A DNA stretch of 64,000 nucleotides from Natrinema gari JCM 14663 (GCF_000337175.1 NZ_AOIJ01000040.1:1-64000); one strand, 5' to 3'. Positions 26,103 to 36,074 are shown, counted from the stretch's first letter. The notes: generated by a model not told the origin, from the sequence alone. A program made the numbers and translations.

Positions 26103-28688
26103 TCACCGATCCATCCGCCGGACGAGCACACCGATCGCGACGTACGCTGGGAGACACACGGCGACCACGAGGCCGATGAGTCCCCAGTCTGCTACCTCAA
26201 GCGGGACGGTCCCGAAGGACCGATTGAGCGGCGTGTAGAGTACGCCGAGTTGGAGGACGAGCGAACTCGCGACGGCGGCTGCGAGCCACGGGTTCGACAG
26301 CGTCGGCGTTTCGCGCAGCCAGCGAACGACGTAGAGTTTCACGAACTCGAGGCAGACGAACGCCGTAAAGACCATCGTCAGTGCGTACGCCGTCACCGCG
26401 GGAGCGCCAGCGAGCGTGTAGAACATCAGCGCGAGGACGACGACTGTCGTGACGGCTCCGGTGCCGCCGATCAGCCCGAGCATCGGTCGATCGATGATGT
26501 CCCGATCTGGATCGCGCGGCGGTCGCTCCATCACGTCGTCGCTCACCGGATCGGCACCCAGCGCCAGCGCCGGCAACCCGTCGGTCAGGAGGTTGATCCA
26601 CAGCAACTGTACGGCCGGCAGGATGAGATAGCCGGACAGCGAGGCGAGGAAGACGATCGCAACCTCGGCGACGTTCGCGCTCAGGAGGTAGGCGACGAAC
26701 TTCCAGATGTTGTCGAAGATCCCCCGTCCGCGTTCGACGGCGCGTTCGATCGTCGCGTAGTCGTCGTCCAACAGGACGATGTCCGACGCCTGTCTGGCGA
26801 CCTCCGTCCCGCGAACCCCCATCGCCACACCGACGTCGGCGTTTTTCAGCGCCGGCGCGTCGTTGACGCCGTCGCCCGTCATCGCGACGTCGTTCCCCCG
26901 CTGCTGTAACGCCTGGAGGATTCGCACCTTGTGCTCCGGCGACGTTCGCGCGAACACGTCGACGGAGTCGACCCGATCCCGGAGCGTGTCGTCGTCCAGT
27001 CGTTCGATCTCTCCGCCCTCGAGGACGGTGGTCCCGATCCCCAGCGCGTCGGCGATCGCCCGCGCGGTCCGGACGTTGTCGCCGGTGACCATCTTCACGC
27101 CGATCCCCGCGTGCTTCGTCCGGGCGATCGCGTCGGCGACCTCCTCGCGGGGCGGATCGATCATCCCGGTCAGTCCCACGAACGTCAGTCCGTCGGCGAG
27201 GTCGTCGGCGTCGGCGACCGCCTCGCGGTACGCCATCGCCAGCACCCGGAGCGCGTCGTCGCCGAACGTCCGAACCGTCGTCTCGACGCGCTCGCGGCGC
27301 TCGTCGGTCAGTGGTTTCGGCCCGTCCGCGGTCAGAATCCGATCGCAGTGCTCGACGACGACTTCCGGCGCGCCCTTGACATAGCCGACGTCGTCGTGGA
27401 CGGTCCCCATCCACTTCCGTTCCGAGGAGAACGGCACCTCGTCGGTCCGCGGGTTCGATTCCCGCAGCCCGTCGACATCGAGTCCGCGGCGCTCCGCGGC
27501 CGCGAGCAGCGCCTGCTCGGTCGGGTCGCCATCCTCGAGCGTCGAGTCGTTACAGAGCGCACCGATCTCGAGGAGGAGCGCCTCTCGGTCGCCGATGTCG
27601 TCTCTCTCGACCGCGTCCCCGTCGGTCTCCCTCGAGTCGAGGGCGACGACCGCATCGTTGACCCACAGTCTGCTGACGGTCATCTGCCCCTGGGTGAGCG
27701 TGCCCGTCTTGTCGGTACAGACGACGTCGACGGCACCCAGCGCTTCGACCGCGGGAAGCCGCCGGACGAGTGCGTTCTCAGCGGACATCTTCCGGACGCC
27801 GAGCGCGAGCGTGAGCGTGACCACGGCCGGCAACCCCTCCGGAATCGCCGCGACGGCCAGTGAGACCGCGGTCAATGCGGCCTGGATCGCGGCCGTCCCG
27901 CGGAGAAGCAACAGCGGCGCGACCAGCGCTGAGAGGATGATGACCCCGAGTCCGAGGGTCCGACCCAGGTCGTCGAGTTCGTCCTGCAACGGCGTCCGCG
28001 TCGTCTCGGTCGCGGCGAGTTCCCGAGCGATTTCGCCGACTTCGGTTGCCATTCCCGTCCCGGTAACGATCGCGACACCCTTCCCGCGGGTGACGCTCGT
28101 CCCCTTGTAGACCATATTCGCCCGCTCTGCGAGCGGAGTCGCCGACTCGACCGGCGATGGCGACTTCGAAACCGGAACGCTCTCCCCCGTCAACGACGCC
28201 TCGTCGACCTCGAGATCGGTCGCCTCGAGAAGCCGCCCATCCGCGGGGACGACGTCGCCGCCGCGCAGGACGACGATGTCGCCCGGGACGAGCCCCGTCG
28301 CATCGATCGGTCGCTCCTCGCCGTCGCGTCGAACCGTCGCGGTCGGCGCGGCCAATTCCCTGAGCGACTCGAGGCTGCGTTCGGCGCGGTAGTCCTGAAC
28401 GAAGCCGAAGACCCCGTTCGCGACGACGATGACCGCGATCAGGATCGCGTCGACTGTGTGGCCCGCCCAGATCGAGAGGCCGGCCGCGGCCAGCAACACC
28501 CAGATCAGGGCGCTGTTGAACTGTGCGACGAAGATGTCGACCGGCGATCGGCCGCCGCCCCGAACGATGTCGTTCTCGCCGTGAGCCTCGCGCCGCCGCC
28601 GCACCTCGTCGCCGGTCAGTCCGTCGGTTCGGGACTCGAGTGACGAAACGACGCGATCGGCTGGGAGTTCGTATGGCTGTTCGGACAC
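26103..28688 (-). CDS. Cation-transporting P-type ATPase (Ca2+-type)
   Basis: 861 residues, the size of PMR1/SERCA-like P2A ATPases. The N-terminal cation ATPase domain (EQPYELPADRVVSSLESRTDGLTGDEVRRRREAHGENDI) is followed by TGES in the actuator, the phosphorylation site DKTGTLTQGQ, and the hinge MTGDGVNDAPALKNADVGVAMG. The C-terminal membrane part carries several helices. It pumps Ca2+ or Mn2+, or possibly Na+, out of the cell. It is divergent from the CNNM gene. Confidence 0.93.
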   Translation of the reverse strand: MSEQPYELPADRVVSSLESRTDGLTGDEVRRRREAHGENDIVRGGGRSPVDIFVAQFNSALIWVLLAAAGLSIWAGHTVDAILIAVIVVANGVFGFVQDYRAERSLESLRELAAPTATVRRDGEERPIDATGLVPGDIVVLRGGDVVPADGRLLEATDLEVDEASLTGESVPVSKSPSPVESATPLAERANMVYKGTSVTRGKGVAIVTGTGMATEVGEIARELAATETTRTPLQDELDDLGRTLGLGVIILSALVAPLLLLRGTAAIQAALTAVSLAVAAIPEGLPAVVTLTLALGVRKMSAENALVRRLPAVEALGAVDVVCTDKTGTLTQGQMTVSRLWVNDAVVALDSRETDGDAVERDDIGDREALLLEIGALCNDSTLEDGDPTEQALLAAAERRGLDVDGLRESNPRTDEVPFSSERKWMGTVHDDVGYVKGAPEVVVEHCDRILTADGPKPLTDERRERVETTVRTFGDDALRVLAMAYREAVADADDLADGLTFVGLTGMIDPPREEVADAIARTKHAGIGVKMVTGDNVRTARAIADALGIGTTVLEGGEIERLDDDTLRDRVDSVDVFARTSPEHKVRILQALQQRGNDVAMTGDGVNDAPALKNADVGVAMGVRGTEVARQASDIVLLDDDYATIERAVERGRGIFDNIWKFVAYLLSANVAEVAIVFLASLSGYLILPAVQLLWINLLTDGLPALALGADPVSDDVMERPPRDPDRDIIDRPMLGLIGGTGAVTTVVVLALMFYTLAGAPAVTAYALTMVFTAFVCLEFVKLYVVRWLRETPTLSNPWLAAAVASSLVLQLGVLYTPLNRSFGTVPLEVADWGLIGLVVAVCLPAYVAIGVLVRRMDR

Positions 28689-28841
28689 TATCCGAAATTC
28701 AGTCCGGAGCCCTATAGCTGTACACGCCGGCCCGAGCCACTGAACCGACGGATACCGCGGCGACGACGGTGGCGGCTGCAGTTCTATCCCAGTGGGACGT
28801 TACAGCGTATTTATACGACCCGCGGGCGAACCGTCGAGCGA

Positions 28842-29915
28842 ATGGTTCCCCTCGAAATCGGGCTCCGGTTGGTCGCCGGCATCGGGCTCATCCTGGCGAA
28901 CGCCTTCTTCGTCGCGATCGAGTTCGCGCTCACCCGTGTCCGTCAGTATCCCGAGTCGGCGTTCGACGAACCGGGGCTGCGCCGGGCGTGGGAGATGACC
29001 AACGAACTCGAGATCTACCTGACCAGCTGTCAGGTGGGAATCAGCGGAACGAGTATCGCAGTCGGCATCGTCGCCGAACCGGCCCTTGCGACGATTATCC
29101 GGCCCCTCTTCGAGAGCACCGCACTCGCCGCCGCGGGTGCAGGTGCCGTCGTCGCGTTCGTCATTATCAACCTCCTCCATCTCACCCACGGCGAACAGAC
29201 GCCGACCTACCTTGGCGTCGAGCGAACGAAGTTCGTCGCCAGGTACGGAGCCACGCCGCTGTACTGGTTTGCGAAACTCCTCTCGCCGGTGATCTGGTTC
29301 GGAGACGCCGTCGCGAAGTGGACGCTGCGCCGGTTCGGGGTCGAGATGACTGGTGCGTGGCTCGAGACTGAAACCGAAATCATCGAGACGCGGGCCCAAC
29401 TCCGGAATCGACTCGCGTCGGTCCTCGAACGGGGCGACGTCCCCGACGACCGCCGTGAAGAGATCATCAACGCGTTGACCGTCGGCGAGCGGCCGGTTGC
29501 AGACGAGATGACCCCCGTCGAGGACGTCACGTTTCTCTCGACGACCGCGTCGGTCGAGGAGAACGTCGACCGGATCGGCTCGAGTCCCCATACTCGGTTT
29601 CCGCTGATCGAGGGGACGCCCACGGCGTTCGTCGGGATCGTCTATGCACCGACCGTCGTCGACCGCATCGACGATCTGCGGGACGGAGCCGTCTCGTTTA
29701 CCGACATCGCGACGCCGCCGATGACGATTCCCGCGGCGATGCACGTCAGCGACGCGATCGACGAACTGCAGGCGGCACAGCAGGAACTCGCGCTCGTCGA
29801 AGCCGACGGTGATGTCGTCGGCCTGCTGACGGCGACCGATGCCCTCGAGGCGCTGGTCGGTGATTTCGACGATCCACTCGAGGGAAACGACAACCTGTCG
29901 GAGGGACGACAGTGA
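28842..29915 (+). CDS. CNNM/hemolysin-family membrane protein with CBS domains
   Basis: 357 residues. The DUF21 membrane domain (about 1-150) starts LEIGLRLVAGIGLILANAFFVAIEFALTRVR, followed by ...EIYLTSCQVGISGTSIAVGIVAEPALATIIRPLF. A pair of CBS domains follows (about 210-345), the second with HVSDAIDELQAAQQELALVEADGDVVGLLTATDALEALVG. CorB/CNNM-type proteins export Mg2+. The usual C-terminal transporter-associated domain is missing; the protein stops after the CBS pair. Divergent from the P-type ATPase. Confidence 0.88.
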   Translation: MVPLEIGLRLVAGIGLILANAFFVAIEFALTRVRQYPESAFDEPGLRRAWEMTNELEIYLTSCQVGISGTSIAVGIVAEPALATIIRPLFESTALAAAGAGAVVAFVIINLLHLTHGEQTPTYLGVERTKFVARYGATPLYWFAKLLSPVIWFGDAVAKWTLRRFGVEMTGAWLETETEIIETRAQLRNRLASVLERGDVPDDRREEIINALTVGERPVADEMTPVEDVTFLSTTASVEENVDRIGSSPHTRFPLIEGTPTAFVGIVYAPTVVDRIDDLRDGAVSFTDIATPPMTIPAAMHVSDAIDELQAAQQELALVEADGDVVGLLTATDALEALVGDFDDPLEGNDNLSEGRQ

Positions 29916-30060
29916 CACCACAGTCACCGCCCTCGACAGGCGGGCGCGTCGAGCGCCGTCCGATTCCCGGTCCCGTCAGCCGAGTCACCGCCATATTTGT
30001 GGCCGGTGTTCGAAGGCGAGGTATGGACGCGCAATCGATCCCGTGTCGAGTTGCCGATCT

Positions 30061-31620
30061 ATGACGGGCTACTATCTTCGCTACCTGCAGGTTCTCCTTC
30101 GGTTCTTCCCCATCGCCATCGCGTTTCTCAGGGACCGCCGGCGGTTCCTGCTGTTCGGGCCGTCCCGGCACGTCTCGGCCGATGTCCACCGCGCCCGCGC
30201 CGAGCGGCTCACCGAGACGATGCTCGAGCTCGGCCCGGCGTTCATCAAGGTCGGGCAGGTGCTGTCGACGCGGCCCGATATCGTCCCTCCGACGTACGTC
30301 GAGGCGTTCGCCACGTTACAGGACGAGGTCCCGGAGGACGCGGGCGGGGAGCCGTTGACCGTCGTCGAATCGGCACTCGGCGACGACCTCGATCTCGATA
30401 CCCTCGAGCCGGTCGCCGGCGGATCGCTCGCGTTCGTCTACACTGTCGACTACGAGGGCGAGCGAATCGCCCTGAAGGTCCAACGTCCCGGTCTCGCCGC
30501 GGTGATCGAGCGGGATCTGCGGGTCATCAGGGGGCTCGTCCCGTTGCTCGTGACGTTCGCCGACGAGCGCCAGCGGTATTCGATCGAGAACGTCGCCGAC
30601 GACTTCGAGGAGATCATTCTCGAGGAACTGGACTTCGAGCGCGAGGCGTCGATCATGGCGACGATCAAGGACAACTTCGCGGACGACGAGCGGATCGTCG
30701 TCCCCGCGACGTACCCGGAACTCTGCTCGGAGCGCATCGTCGCGATGGAGCACGTCGACGGCGAGAAGATCACCGACGAGGACGTGCTCGCCGATGTCGG
30801 TCTCGAACCGACGGAGATGGCGACGCTGATCGCCCGCACGTACCTGCAGATGGGCCTCGTCGACGGCGTCTTCCACGCGGACCCACACCCGGGCAACCTC
30901 GCGGTGACCGACGACGGCCGGCTCGTCATCTACGATTACGGGATGAGCCAGCGTCTCACGCAGCAGGAACAGGACGATATCACGAGTCTCTATCGGACCC
31001 TCGTCCGCCGCGACGTCGACGGCCTGTTGAACACGCTGATCGCACTCGACGTGCTCGATCGGTCGGTCGACCGGGTCGCCGTCCGGCGGGTCCTCGAGTT
31101 GGTCATCGAGAACCTCGAAGGAAAGGCGGACGTCTCCTGGCGGGAAATCATCACGGAGCTGTTCGCGACGCTCCACGAGTTTCCGTTTCGGATTCCGCCG
31201 AACGTCATGTTGCTCGTGCGAGTCGGGACGGTCGGCGAAGGCGTCTGTCGAACCCTCGATCCGGAGTTCGATTTCATCGCCGTCACGCGGTCGTTCCTCG
31301 TCGAACAGGGCGTCATCGAGAGCGAAATCGAAGCGCTGCTCGATGACGTCCGGACCGACCTGCAAGACTCAGCGCCCGCGTTGGCGCGTGCCCCGGCGCG
31401 GTTCGATACCGTCTTCGGCCAACTCGAGCGGGGTGAACTCGTCGTCAGGACCGACCCCATCGAGCCGACCAATGGTGGGGTCGCCGCGGCTGGGGACGCG
31501 ATCATCGCCGGTGCCCTGATCGTCGCGACCGCCGTCCTGACGTTTCACGACCAGCCACTCGAGGTCGCGAGCGCGGTGCTGGCGGTCGCGTTCCTCGGGC
31601 GATACGTCGTCCGTCGGTAG
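30061..31620 (+). CDS. ABC1/AarF/UbiB-family atypical kinase
   Basis: 519 residues. ELGPAFIKVGQVLSTRPDIVPPTYVEAFATLQDEVP is the N-terminal KxGQ motif of the UbiB family. Then follow ALKVQRPG, HADPHPGNLAV, and YDYGMSQRLTQQEQ, a DFG-like triplet with Tyr in the second position. Two hydrophobic segments end the protein. Members support quinone synthesis or lipid handling. Start at MTGYYLRY; the longer frame has an unrelated Arg-rich N-terminus. The gene begins 146 bases after the CNNM stop. Confidence 0.92.
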   Translation: MTGYYLRYLQVLLRFFPIAIAFLRDRRRFLLFGPSRHVSADVHRARAERLTETMLELGPAFIKVGQVLSTRPDIVPPTYVEAFATLQDEVPEDAGGEPLTVVESALGDDLDLDTLEPVAGGSLAFVYTVDYEGERIALKVQRPGLAAVIERDLRVIRGLVPLLVTFADERQRYSIENVADDFEEIILEELDFEREASIMATIKDNFADDERIVVPATYPELCSERIVAMEHVDGEKITDEDVLADVGLEPTEMATLIARTYLQMGLVDGVFHADPHPGNLAVTDDGRLVIYDYGMSQRLTQQEQDDITSLYRTLVRRDVDGLLNTLIALDVLDRSVDRVAVRRVLELVIENLEGKADVSWREIITELFATLHEFPFRIPPNVMLLVRVGTVGEGVCRTLDPEFDFIAVTRSFLVEQGVIESEIEALLDDVRTDLQDSAPALARAPARFDTVFGQLERGELVVRTDPIEPTNGGVAAAGDAIIAGALIVATAVLTFHDQPLEVASAVLAVAFLGRYVVRR

Positions 31621-31656
31621 CGGCGCGACGCTCGTCCGTCCACGCACTGAACGGCG

Positions 31657-32916
31657 CTACGGGCCGTCCCCGTCACGACGCGACGACGGTCCCGCGACTC
31701 CCGTCGCGCGGTCTCCGAGTCCGATGGCTCGCAGGAGAGACGGTAACAGCGTCCCCTGGACGAGCGCACCGATGATCGCGACGCCGAAGACGACCGCCTG
31801 CACGAACTCGCGGTGGGGGATCCACGGCGGGAGCCCGAGCGCCAGCGCGATCGGGACCACGGTGTGTAACCCGCCCGAGACGAGGACGTGCTGGTAGCTA
31901 CGGGGCAGCGGCCTCGAGATGATCCCGTTGACCGCCCCGACGAGGACGTAGACGATCACGGCCCGGACGAGCAACACGAACGCGGCGACGAGCAGCGCCG
32001 CCGGCAGGTAGACGGTGAGCGTGTCGATCGGAACTTGGGCCCCAATAAGTACGTAGACGACCGTCGACAGCAAGAACGCGCCGCCCGCCCAGATATCGCG
32101 CACGAACTCGAGTGCGTCGCGGCCGATCCCCTCGTCGGCGTCCAGGTCCACGAACACTCCCGCTCCGACCGTCGCGAGGATGCCGCTCACGCCGACGCTC
32201 TCGGCGAGGACGTAGCTTCCGTACGCGACCAACACCGTGACCAGCAGGAGCGCCATTCGCTCGGGCAGTCGGTGAACGAACCGCGTGGCCCCGTATCCGA
32301 GACCACACCCGAGGAGGAACCCGCCGAGGCCGACGACGAGGAGGTCCGTGAGAACGAACTCGGCGATCTCGAGCCCCGACATCGGCTCCGGCCCCGCGGC
32401 GAGGAGCGCGAGTATCACGTTGACGATGACGATCGCGACGCCGTCGTTGAACAGGCTCTCACTGTCGATGACGATTTTCAACCGCTCGGGCGCGTCCAAC
32501 TCCTCGAACACTGAGAGGACGGCGACCGGGTCGGTCGGGACGAGGATCGCGGCGAGCAACAGCGACACCCCGATCGATAGCCCGAACGCGAGGTCGATGA
32601 GCGGTCCCAGGAGCACGACTGCCAGCGGGATTCCGAGGACGACCAGCGTGAGTGGCACGGCCAGGTTCTCGCGCAGCGCCGTTCGATCCAGTTCGACGAC
32701 CCCCTCGAACAGGATCGGCGGCAGGACCAGTCCCATGATGATGTCCGTCGAGAGCCGAATGCCGACGTCGATGCGCAGCACCGAGATCACGACCCCGACC
32801 AGAACGAGAAGCACCGCGTACGGGATGTCGAGCCACGCGTCAACGACGACTCTGACCGCCAGCGCGAGCGCGAGCAGGGCACACACCTGGACGAGGAATG
32901 CGAGCACAGCAGTCAT
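31657..32916 (-). CDS. Na+/H+ antiporter, NhaP/CPA1 type
   Basis: 419 residues, about 12 hydrophobic helices. The core motif LVPTDPVAVLSVFEELDAPERLKIVIDSESLFNDGVAIVIVNVIL includes the paired Asp helix of CPA1 exchangers (TDPVAV and ND). It exchanges Na+ (or Li+) for H+ to keep ion balance in a salt-adapted cell. A basic/acidic C-terminal tail follows. It is convergent with the UbiB gene. Confidence 0.9.
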   Translation of the reverse strand: MTAVLAFLVQVCALLALALAVRVVVDAWLDIPYAVLLVLVGVVISVLRIDVGIRLSTDIIMGLVLPPILFEGVVELDRTALRENLAVPLTLVVLGIPLAVVLLGPLIDLAFGLSIGVSLLLAAILVPTDPVAVLSVFEELDAPERLKIVIDSESLFNDGVAIVIVNVILALLAAGPEPMSGLEIAEFVLTDLLVVGLGGFLLGCGLGYGATRFVHRLPERMALLLVTVLVAYGSYVLAESVGVSGILATVGAGVFVDLDADEGIGRDALEFVRDIWAGGAFLLSTVVYVLIGAQVPIDTLTVYLPAALLVAAFVLLVRAVIVYVLVGAVNGIISRPLPRSYQHVLVSGGLHTVVPIALALGLPPWIPHREFVQAVVFGVAIIGALVQGTLLPSLLRAIGLGDRATGVAGPSSRRDGDGP

Positions 32917-33092
32917 GGACTAGCACTCGCAAACCGGACCGAGACTACCTGACGCGGCGTGGAGCGAGTCGTACCGCTCTCTCCTCGGCTTGGTTCGTCG
33001 TCTTCCGGTCTCCCCTCGGCTCCTCACGCTGTACTGCGAACTGTCGTTGTGGACACACATTGTTTTATCCTCGTCTCTGGTACCGTGTCTCG

Positions 33093-33458
33093 ATGACGTC
33101 GTACTCTGGTCGAGTGTCGGTTCGATCGGTTCGCTTCGCGGGTCTGATTTGCGTCGCGGTGGTCTCGTTTTTCTTCGCCATTCAGTTGTTGAGCGCGGCG
33201 CTGCAGCCGCTCTCGTCGGTTGTCCGGCCGATCCTAACCGGGCAGATGGCCCCGATTTCGTACGTCGGGACCAGCTGGCTCTCCGCGTACGTGCTGTTGA
33301 ACGGATCGCTCGTCGCAGCGATCACGCTCTCGGTCTACGATGCCTACTACGCGTTTCTCGAGGGCGTTCAGAACACCCTCCTCGAGAGCGACCGTGCGTT
33401 TGCGGTGTTCATCGTGCTGCTCATCGCCGTTCCGTTCGTGTTGATGGTCGGGCCCTGA
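33093..33458 (+). CDS. Membrane protein of unknown function
   Basis: 121 residues. Three hydrophobic segments: FAGLICVAVVSFFFAIQLLSA, SYVGTSWLSAYVLLNGSLVAAIT and FAVFIVLLIAVPFVLMVG. A GTTTTATCC TATA-like box lies about 32 bases before the start, supporting this choice over the longer frame. No domain recognised. It is convergent with the usp gene. Confidence 0.6.
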   Translation: MTSYSGRVSVRSVRFAGLICVAVVSFFFAIQLLSAALQPLSSVVRPILTGQMAPISYVGTSWLSAYVLLNGSLVAAITLSVYDAYYAFLEGVQNTLLESDRAFAVFIVLLIAVPFVLMVGP

Positions 33459-33469
33459 GACGAACGCGA

Positions 33470-34378
33470 CTACGAGTCCGTCGCGATCGGCTTGCGAACC
33501 GTTAGCACCGGGACCGGGGCCGTTCGGACGAGGTGCTCGGTGATGCTGCCGAGTACGTACCGATCGAAGCCCGTCCGGCCGTGGGTCCCGACGACCACGA
33601 GGTCGATGTCGTGGGCCTCGATATGCGACTGGATCTCCTCGGTCACCGACGACCCGTACGCGATCGTTTCGGCGGCCGGCTCGACGCCGCGGGTTTCCGC
33701 GATCGACGACGCCTCGTCGAGGATCTCGTCCGCGGCCGCTTCCAGCATCGCCGTCTTGATCTCCGAGCGGACGTCAACGCCGACGCTGACCGCGTCGACG
33801 ACCGTCAGGAGGTGCAACGCCGCGCCAGTCGTGTCCGCGATGTCGACGCTCATCTCGACTGCGTCTCGCGCACACTCGCTGCCGTCGGCCGGGGCCAGCA
33901 CGTGTCGGTACGGGTACGTGATCGCGGTCTCAGCGTCCGGCCGAATCGTCAGTACGGGGCCGTCCGCGCGTCTGACGACTCGCTCGGTCGTACTGCCCAG
34001 CAGGAACCGCTCGAGGCCGCGGCGTCCGTGCGTTGGCATGACGGTGAGGTCGATATCATGTGCCCCTGTGTAGTCGATAATCTCCTGATACGGGTCGCCG
34101 GATACGACCTCGGTGACCGTCTCGACTCCACGGTCCGCCGCGCGGTCGGCGGCATCGCGGACGATCCGATCGCCCTCCTGCTCGAGGGCGTCGACAACGG
34201 CACCCTCCCGCTGAAACGGGCTGTACAGCGCCATATCGATCACGGTGAGGACGTGAACCGTAGACTCGTGTTCGGCGGCGATATCGAGGACGTGATCGAG
34301 CGCGGCGGCCGCACCCTCGCTGCCGTCGGTCGGAAAGAGGAGGTGATCGAACCTCGTGTCCGTCGCGGACGCGGTCAT
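33470..34378 (-). CDS. Two-domain universal stress protein
   Basis: 302 residues. Domain 1 begins HLLFPTDGSEGAAAALDHVLDI and ends PTHGRRGLERFLLGSTTERVVRRADGPVLTI. Domain 2 begins HVLAPADGSECARDAVEMSVD and ends GTHGRTGFDRYVLGSITEHLVRTAPVPVLTV. Both ATP loops are intact. The gene lies 9 kb from the main usp run. It ends only 11 bases from the convergent membrane-protein stop. Confidence 0.92.
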   Translation of the reverse strand: MTASATDTRFDHLLFPTDGSEGAAAALDHVLDIAAEHESTVHVLTVIDMALYSPFQREGAVVDALEQEGDRIVRDAADRAADRGVETVTEVVSGDPYQEIIDYTGAHDIDLTVMPTHGRRGLERFLLGSTTERVVRRADGPVLTIRPDAETAITYPYRHVLAPADGSECARDAVEMSVDIADTTGAALHLLTVVDAVSVGVDVRSEIKTAMLEAAADEILDEASSIAETRGVEPAAETIAYGSSVTEEIQSHIEAHDIDLVVVGTHGRTGFDRYVLGSITEHLVRTAPVPVLTVRKPIATDS

Positions 34379-34862
34379 GCTCGGTCATCCTCCGTCCCGT
34401 TCCGGAGGTCGCGTCCGATTCCTGCCCGTCCCGCTCGTCCGTCAGTCTCACAGCGTTCCATGCGTGTCCGATACGTGGGAGTCCGGAATAAACGGCAGGG
34501 GAGCATCGAAAACACGGAGCGGCCGGCGTCTCGACGCTCCGATAGCCGACCGTTCGTGGCTCGAGGGCCTCGGCGATATCTCGATCGATGTAGAGGAAGC
34601 CCCTGCCCTACAGTCTCACAGCCACTTGTAGCCGGCGGCGGCGACCACATACATTGGGTTCGCAGTCCGAGAACCGACCGATAGACGCGGTCCAACGAGC
34701 CCCCATCGTCGAAAGCGTATCCGCGTTCCTATTTCGAACTGGCTGTCGACGAAGCAGTCGATTCCCTCGGAGCGGTTCGTGATGTCCCCGAGCGACTATG
34801 AAACACCTCAGTGCAAAACGTCCGCAGGCTCTCGTCCGAATAGGGTCGCTCGAGTGCGCGTG
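34379..34862. other. Intergenic region, no gene seen
   Basis: About 480 bases between a usp gene and the HEPN gene. Open frames on both strands are Arg/Ser-rich mirror frames with no family resemblance. I see no RNA gene or repeat. Confidence 0.45.
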
Positions 34863-35363
34863 CTACGGATTGAGGTCGGCACACAAACACTCGTGGCTCT
34901 GCGAAGAGCGACCGATGATGAAGGCGTGGATTTCGCTGGCAAGCTCGTACATGGTCTGGGCCCGTTCCGCCGAGGCGAGACCGTCCTGATAGTACGTTTT
35001 CGCTCGATGATCGCGCCAGAGGTCGGCGAGATCCTCAGCTATAGATTCGGCAACGATGCCGACTGCAGCTGCCTCTCGGTATACGCCCGGATGCGTTCCA
35101 GGTAGATCGTTCGGTTCCATCGTTCCACGCTCGAGGAGTCGGAACTCGACTGTCCGCTCGATCGCGACAAACGAGGCTTCGATGACGAGCGTGTAGTACC
35201 CGGCGTCGTGTAGGGCTTTGGCACCGGCGAGCAACCGACAGGCCTTCCGTAACTGAAGGAGCGCTGCGTCTTCCACCTCGAGTCCGGGTTCGATGTCCGC
35301 CGGGCGCCGGTCGAACGCCGCCTGTGCGTTGTCGATGAGATGTTCGATTCGCGTACTACTCAT
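34863..35363 (-). CDS. HEPN-domain toxin-like protein
   Basis: 166 residues, all-helical HEPN type. HepT proteins of type VII systems carry Rx4HxY, where Arg/His form the RNase site and Tyr is AMPylated by MntA. Here the motif is R117-DHRA-K122-T-Y124, so His is replaced by Lys while Tyr stays. The upstream MNT gene overlaps it by eight bases, so both are made together. The end is Cys/His-containing (HECLCADLNP). RNase activity is uncertain because of the substitution. Confidence 0.8.
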   Translation of the reverse strand: MSSTRIEHLIDNAQAAFDRRPADIEPGLEVEDAALLQLRKACRLLAGAKALHDAGYYTLVIEASFVAIERTVEFRLLERGTMEPNDLPGTHPGVYREAAAVGIVAESIAEDLADLWRDHRAKTYYQDGLASAERAQTMYELASEIHAFIIGRSSQSHECLCADLNP

Positions 35364-36036
35364 CGGTGATCACGGCCTTCCGGATGGATTGGAGTCGATC
35401 ACCGCCGTACACCGTCACGCCCTCCGTGAAGATTTCACAAAGCTTCGGGCCCGCCCGCCGTGCACTCTCCGCGGATTCGACGTACGGCTCGAACTCGAAC
35501 CGATCGCCGTCGAATCGCTTCTCGCTGAGGTCGGCGACAATGTCCGTGACGGCGCGTCGGGCACTCGTCCGGTCACCGTCGACGACGACGAACAGATCGA
35601 TGTCACTCCGCCGGTCGGCGTCGCCTCGAGCGACGCTTCCGAATACGACGACGCCGAGCACGTCGTCGATGTCGTCCGCTTCTTTCTCTTCCTCTCGGAC
35701 GTGGGTGACGAAGGATCGAATCGGCTCACGGAACTCGGACTGCTCGATGGCGAGTATCGGATCGTCTTTTCGTAGTCGGTCCGGGTTAATCGAGACGTAG
35801 TTTCGTTGTGGGGTCTCTCGGATCCGAACGGCTCCGATACTCTCGAGGAGGTCGACCGCCCGCCACACCGTCGATCGAGTGACGTCCGTCGCATCGACGA
35901 GTTCGGGGATCGTAAACTCGGTCTCGTGGGCGTCCACCAGAAGGCGGAGGATGTCGTCTGCGACGCCGATGCGGAAGACGTCCGTCTCTGCGCTTGGATA
36001 GGCGTCGATGCAGACCGCTATTTCTCGTTTCGGCAT
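35356..36036 (-). CDS. Winged-helix / MNT nucleotidyltransferase antitoxin
   Basis: 226 residues. Winged helix about 28-90: FTIPELVDATDVTRSTVWRAVDLLESIGAVRI. The MNT domain follows with GS at 133-134 and D145-I-D147 in FGSVARGDADRRSDIDLFVVV. MNT antitoxins AMPylate their HEPN partner. The fused HTH suggests it also acts as repressor of its own operon, and two palindromes lie between the TATA and the start codon. Start at 36036, since a TTATTTATT box (36066-36074) fits it; the frame open to 36150 passes through the promoter. Confidence 0.85.
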   Translation of the reverse strand: MPKREIAVCIDAYPSAETDVFRIGVADDILRLLVDAHETEFTIPELVDATDVTRSTVWRAVDLLESIGAVRIRETPQRNYVSINPDRLRKDDPILAIEQSEFREPIRSFVTHVREEEKEADDIDDVLGVVVFGSVARGDADRRSDIDLFVVVDGDRTSARRAVTDIVADLSEKRFDGDRFEFEPYVESAESARRAGPKLCEIFTEGVTVYGGDRLQSIRKAVITDE

Positions 36037-36038
36037 TT

Positions 36039-36074
36039 CAGACACTGTCTGATTTTGCGCAACAACAAATAAAT
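36039..36074 (-). promoter_or_regulatory. Promoter and operator-like palindromes of the HTH-MNT/HEPN operon
   Basis: TATA-like TTATTTATT at 36066-36074. TTGCGCAA, a perfect 8-base palindrome, at 36055-36062. CAGACA-C-TGTCTG, perfect six-base arms, at 36039-36051, ending three bases before the ATG. Both palindromes cover the initiation zone, where a bound HTH antitoxin would repress. Confidence 0.6.

Noticed and set aside
26931-27863. Long plus-strand frames opposite the P-type ATPase and other long genes
   Set aside because: High GC keeps mirror frames open. They are Arg/Asp-rich, have no family resemblance and lie fully inside recognised genes.
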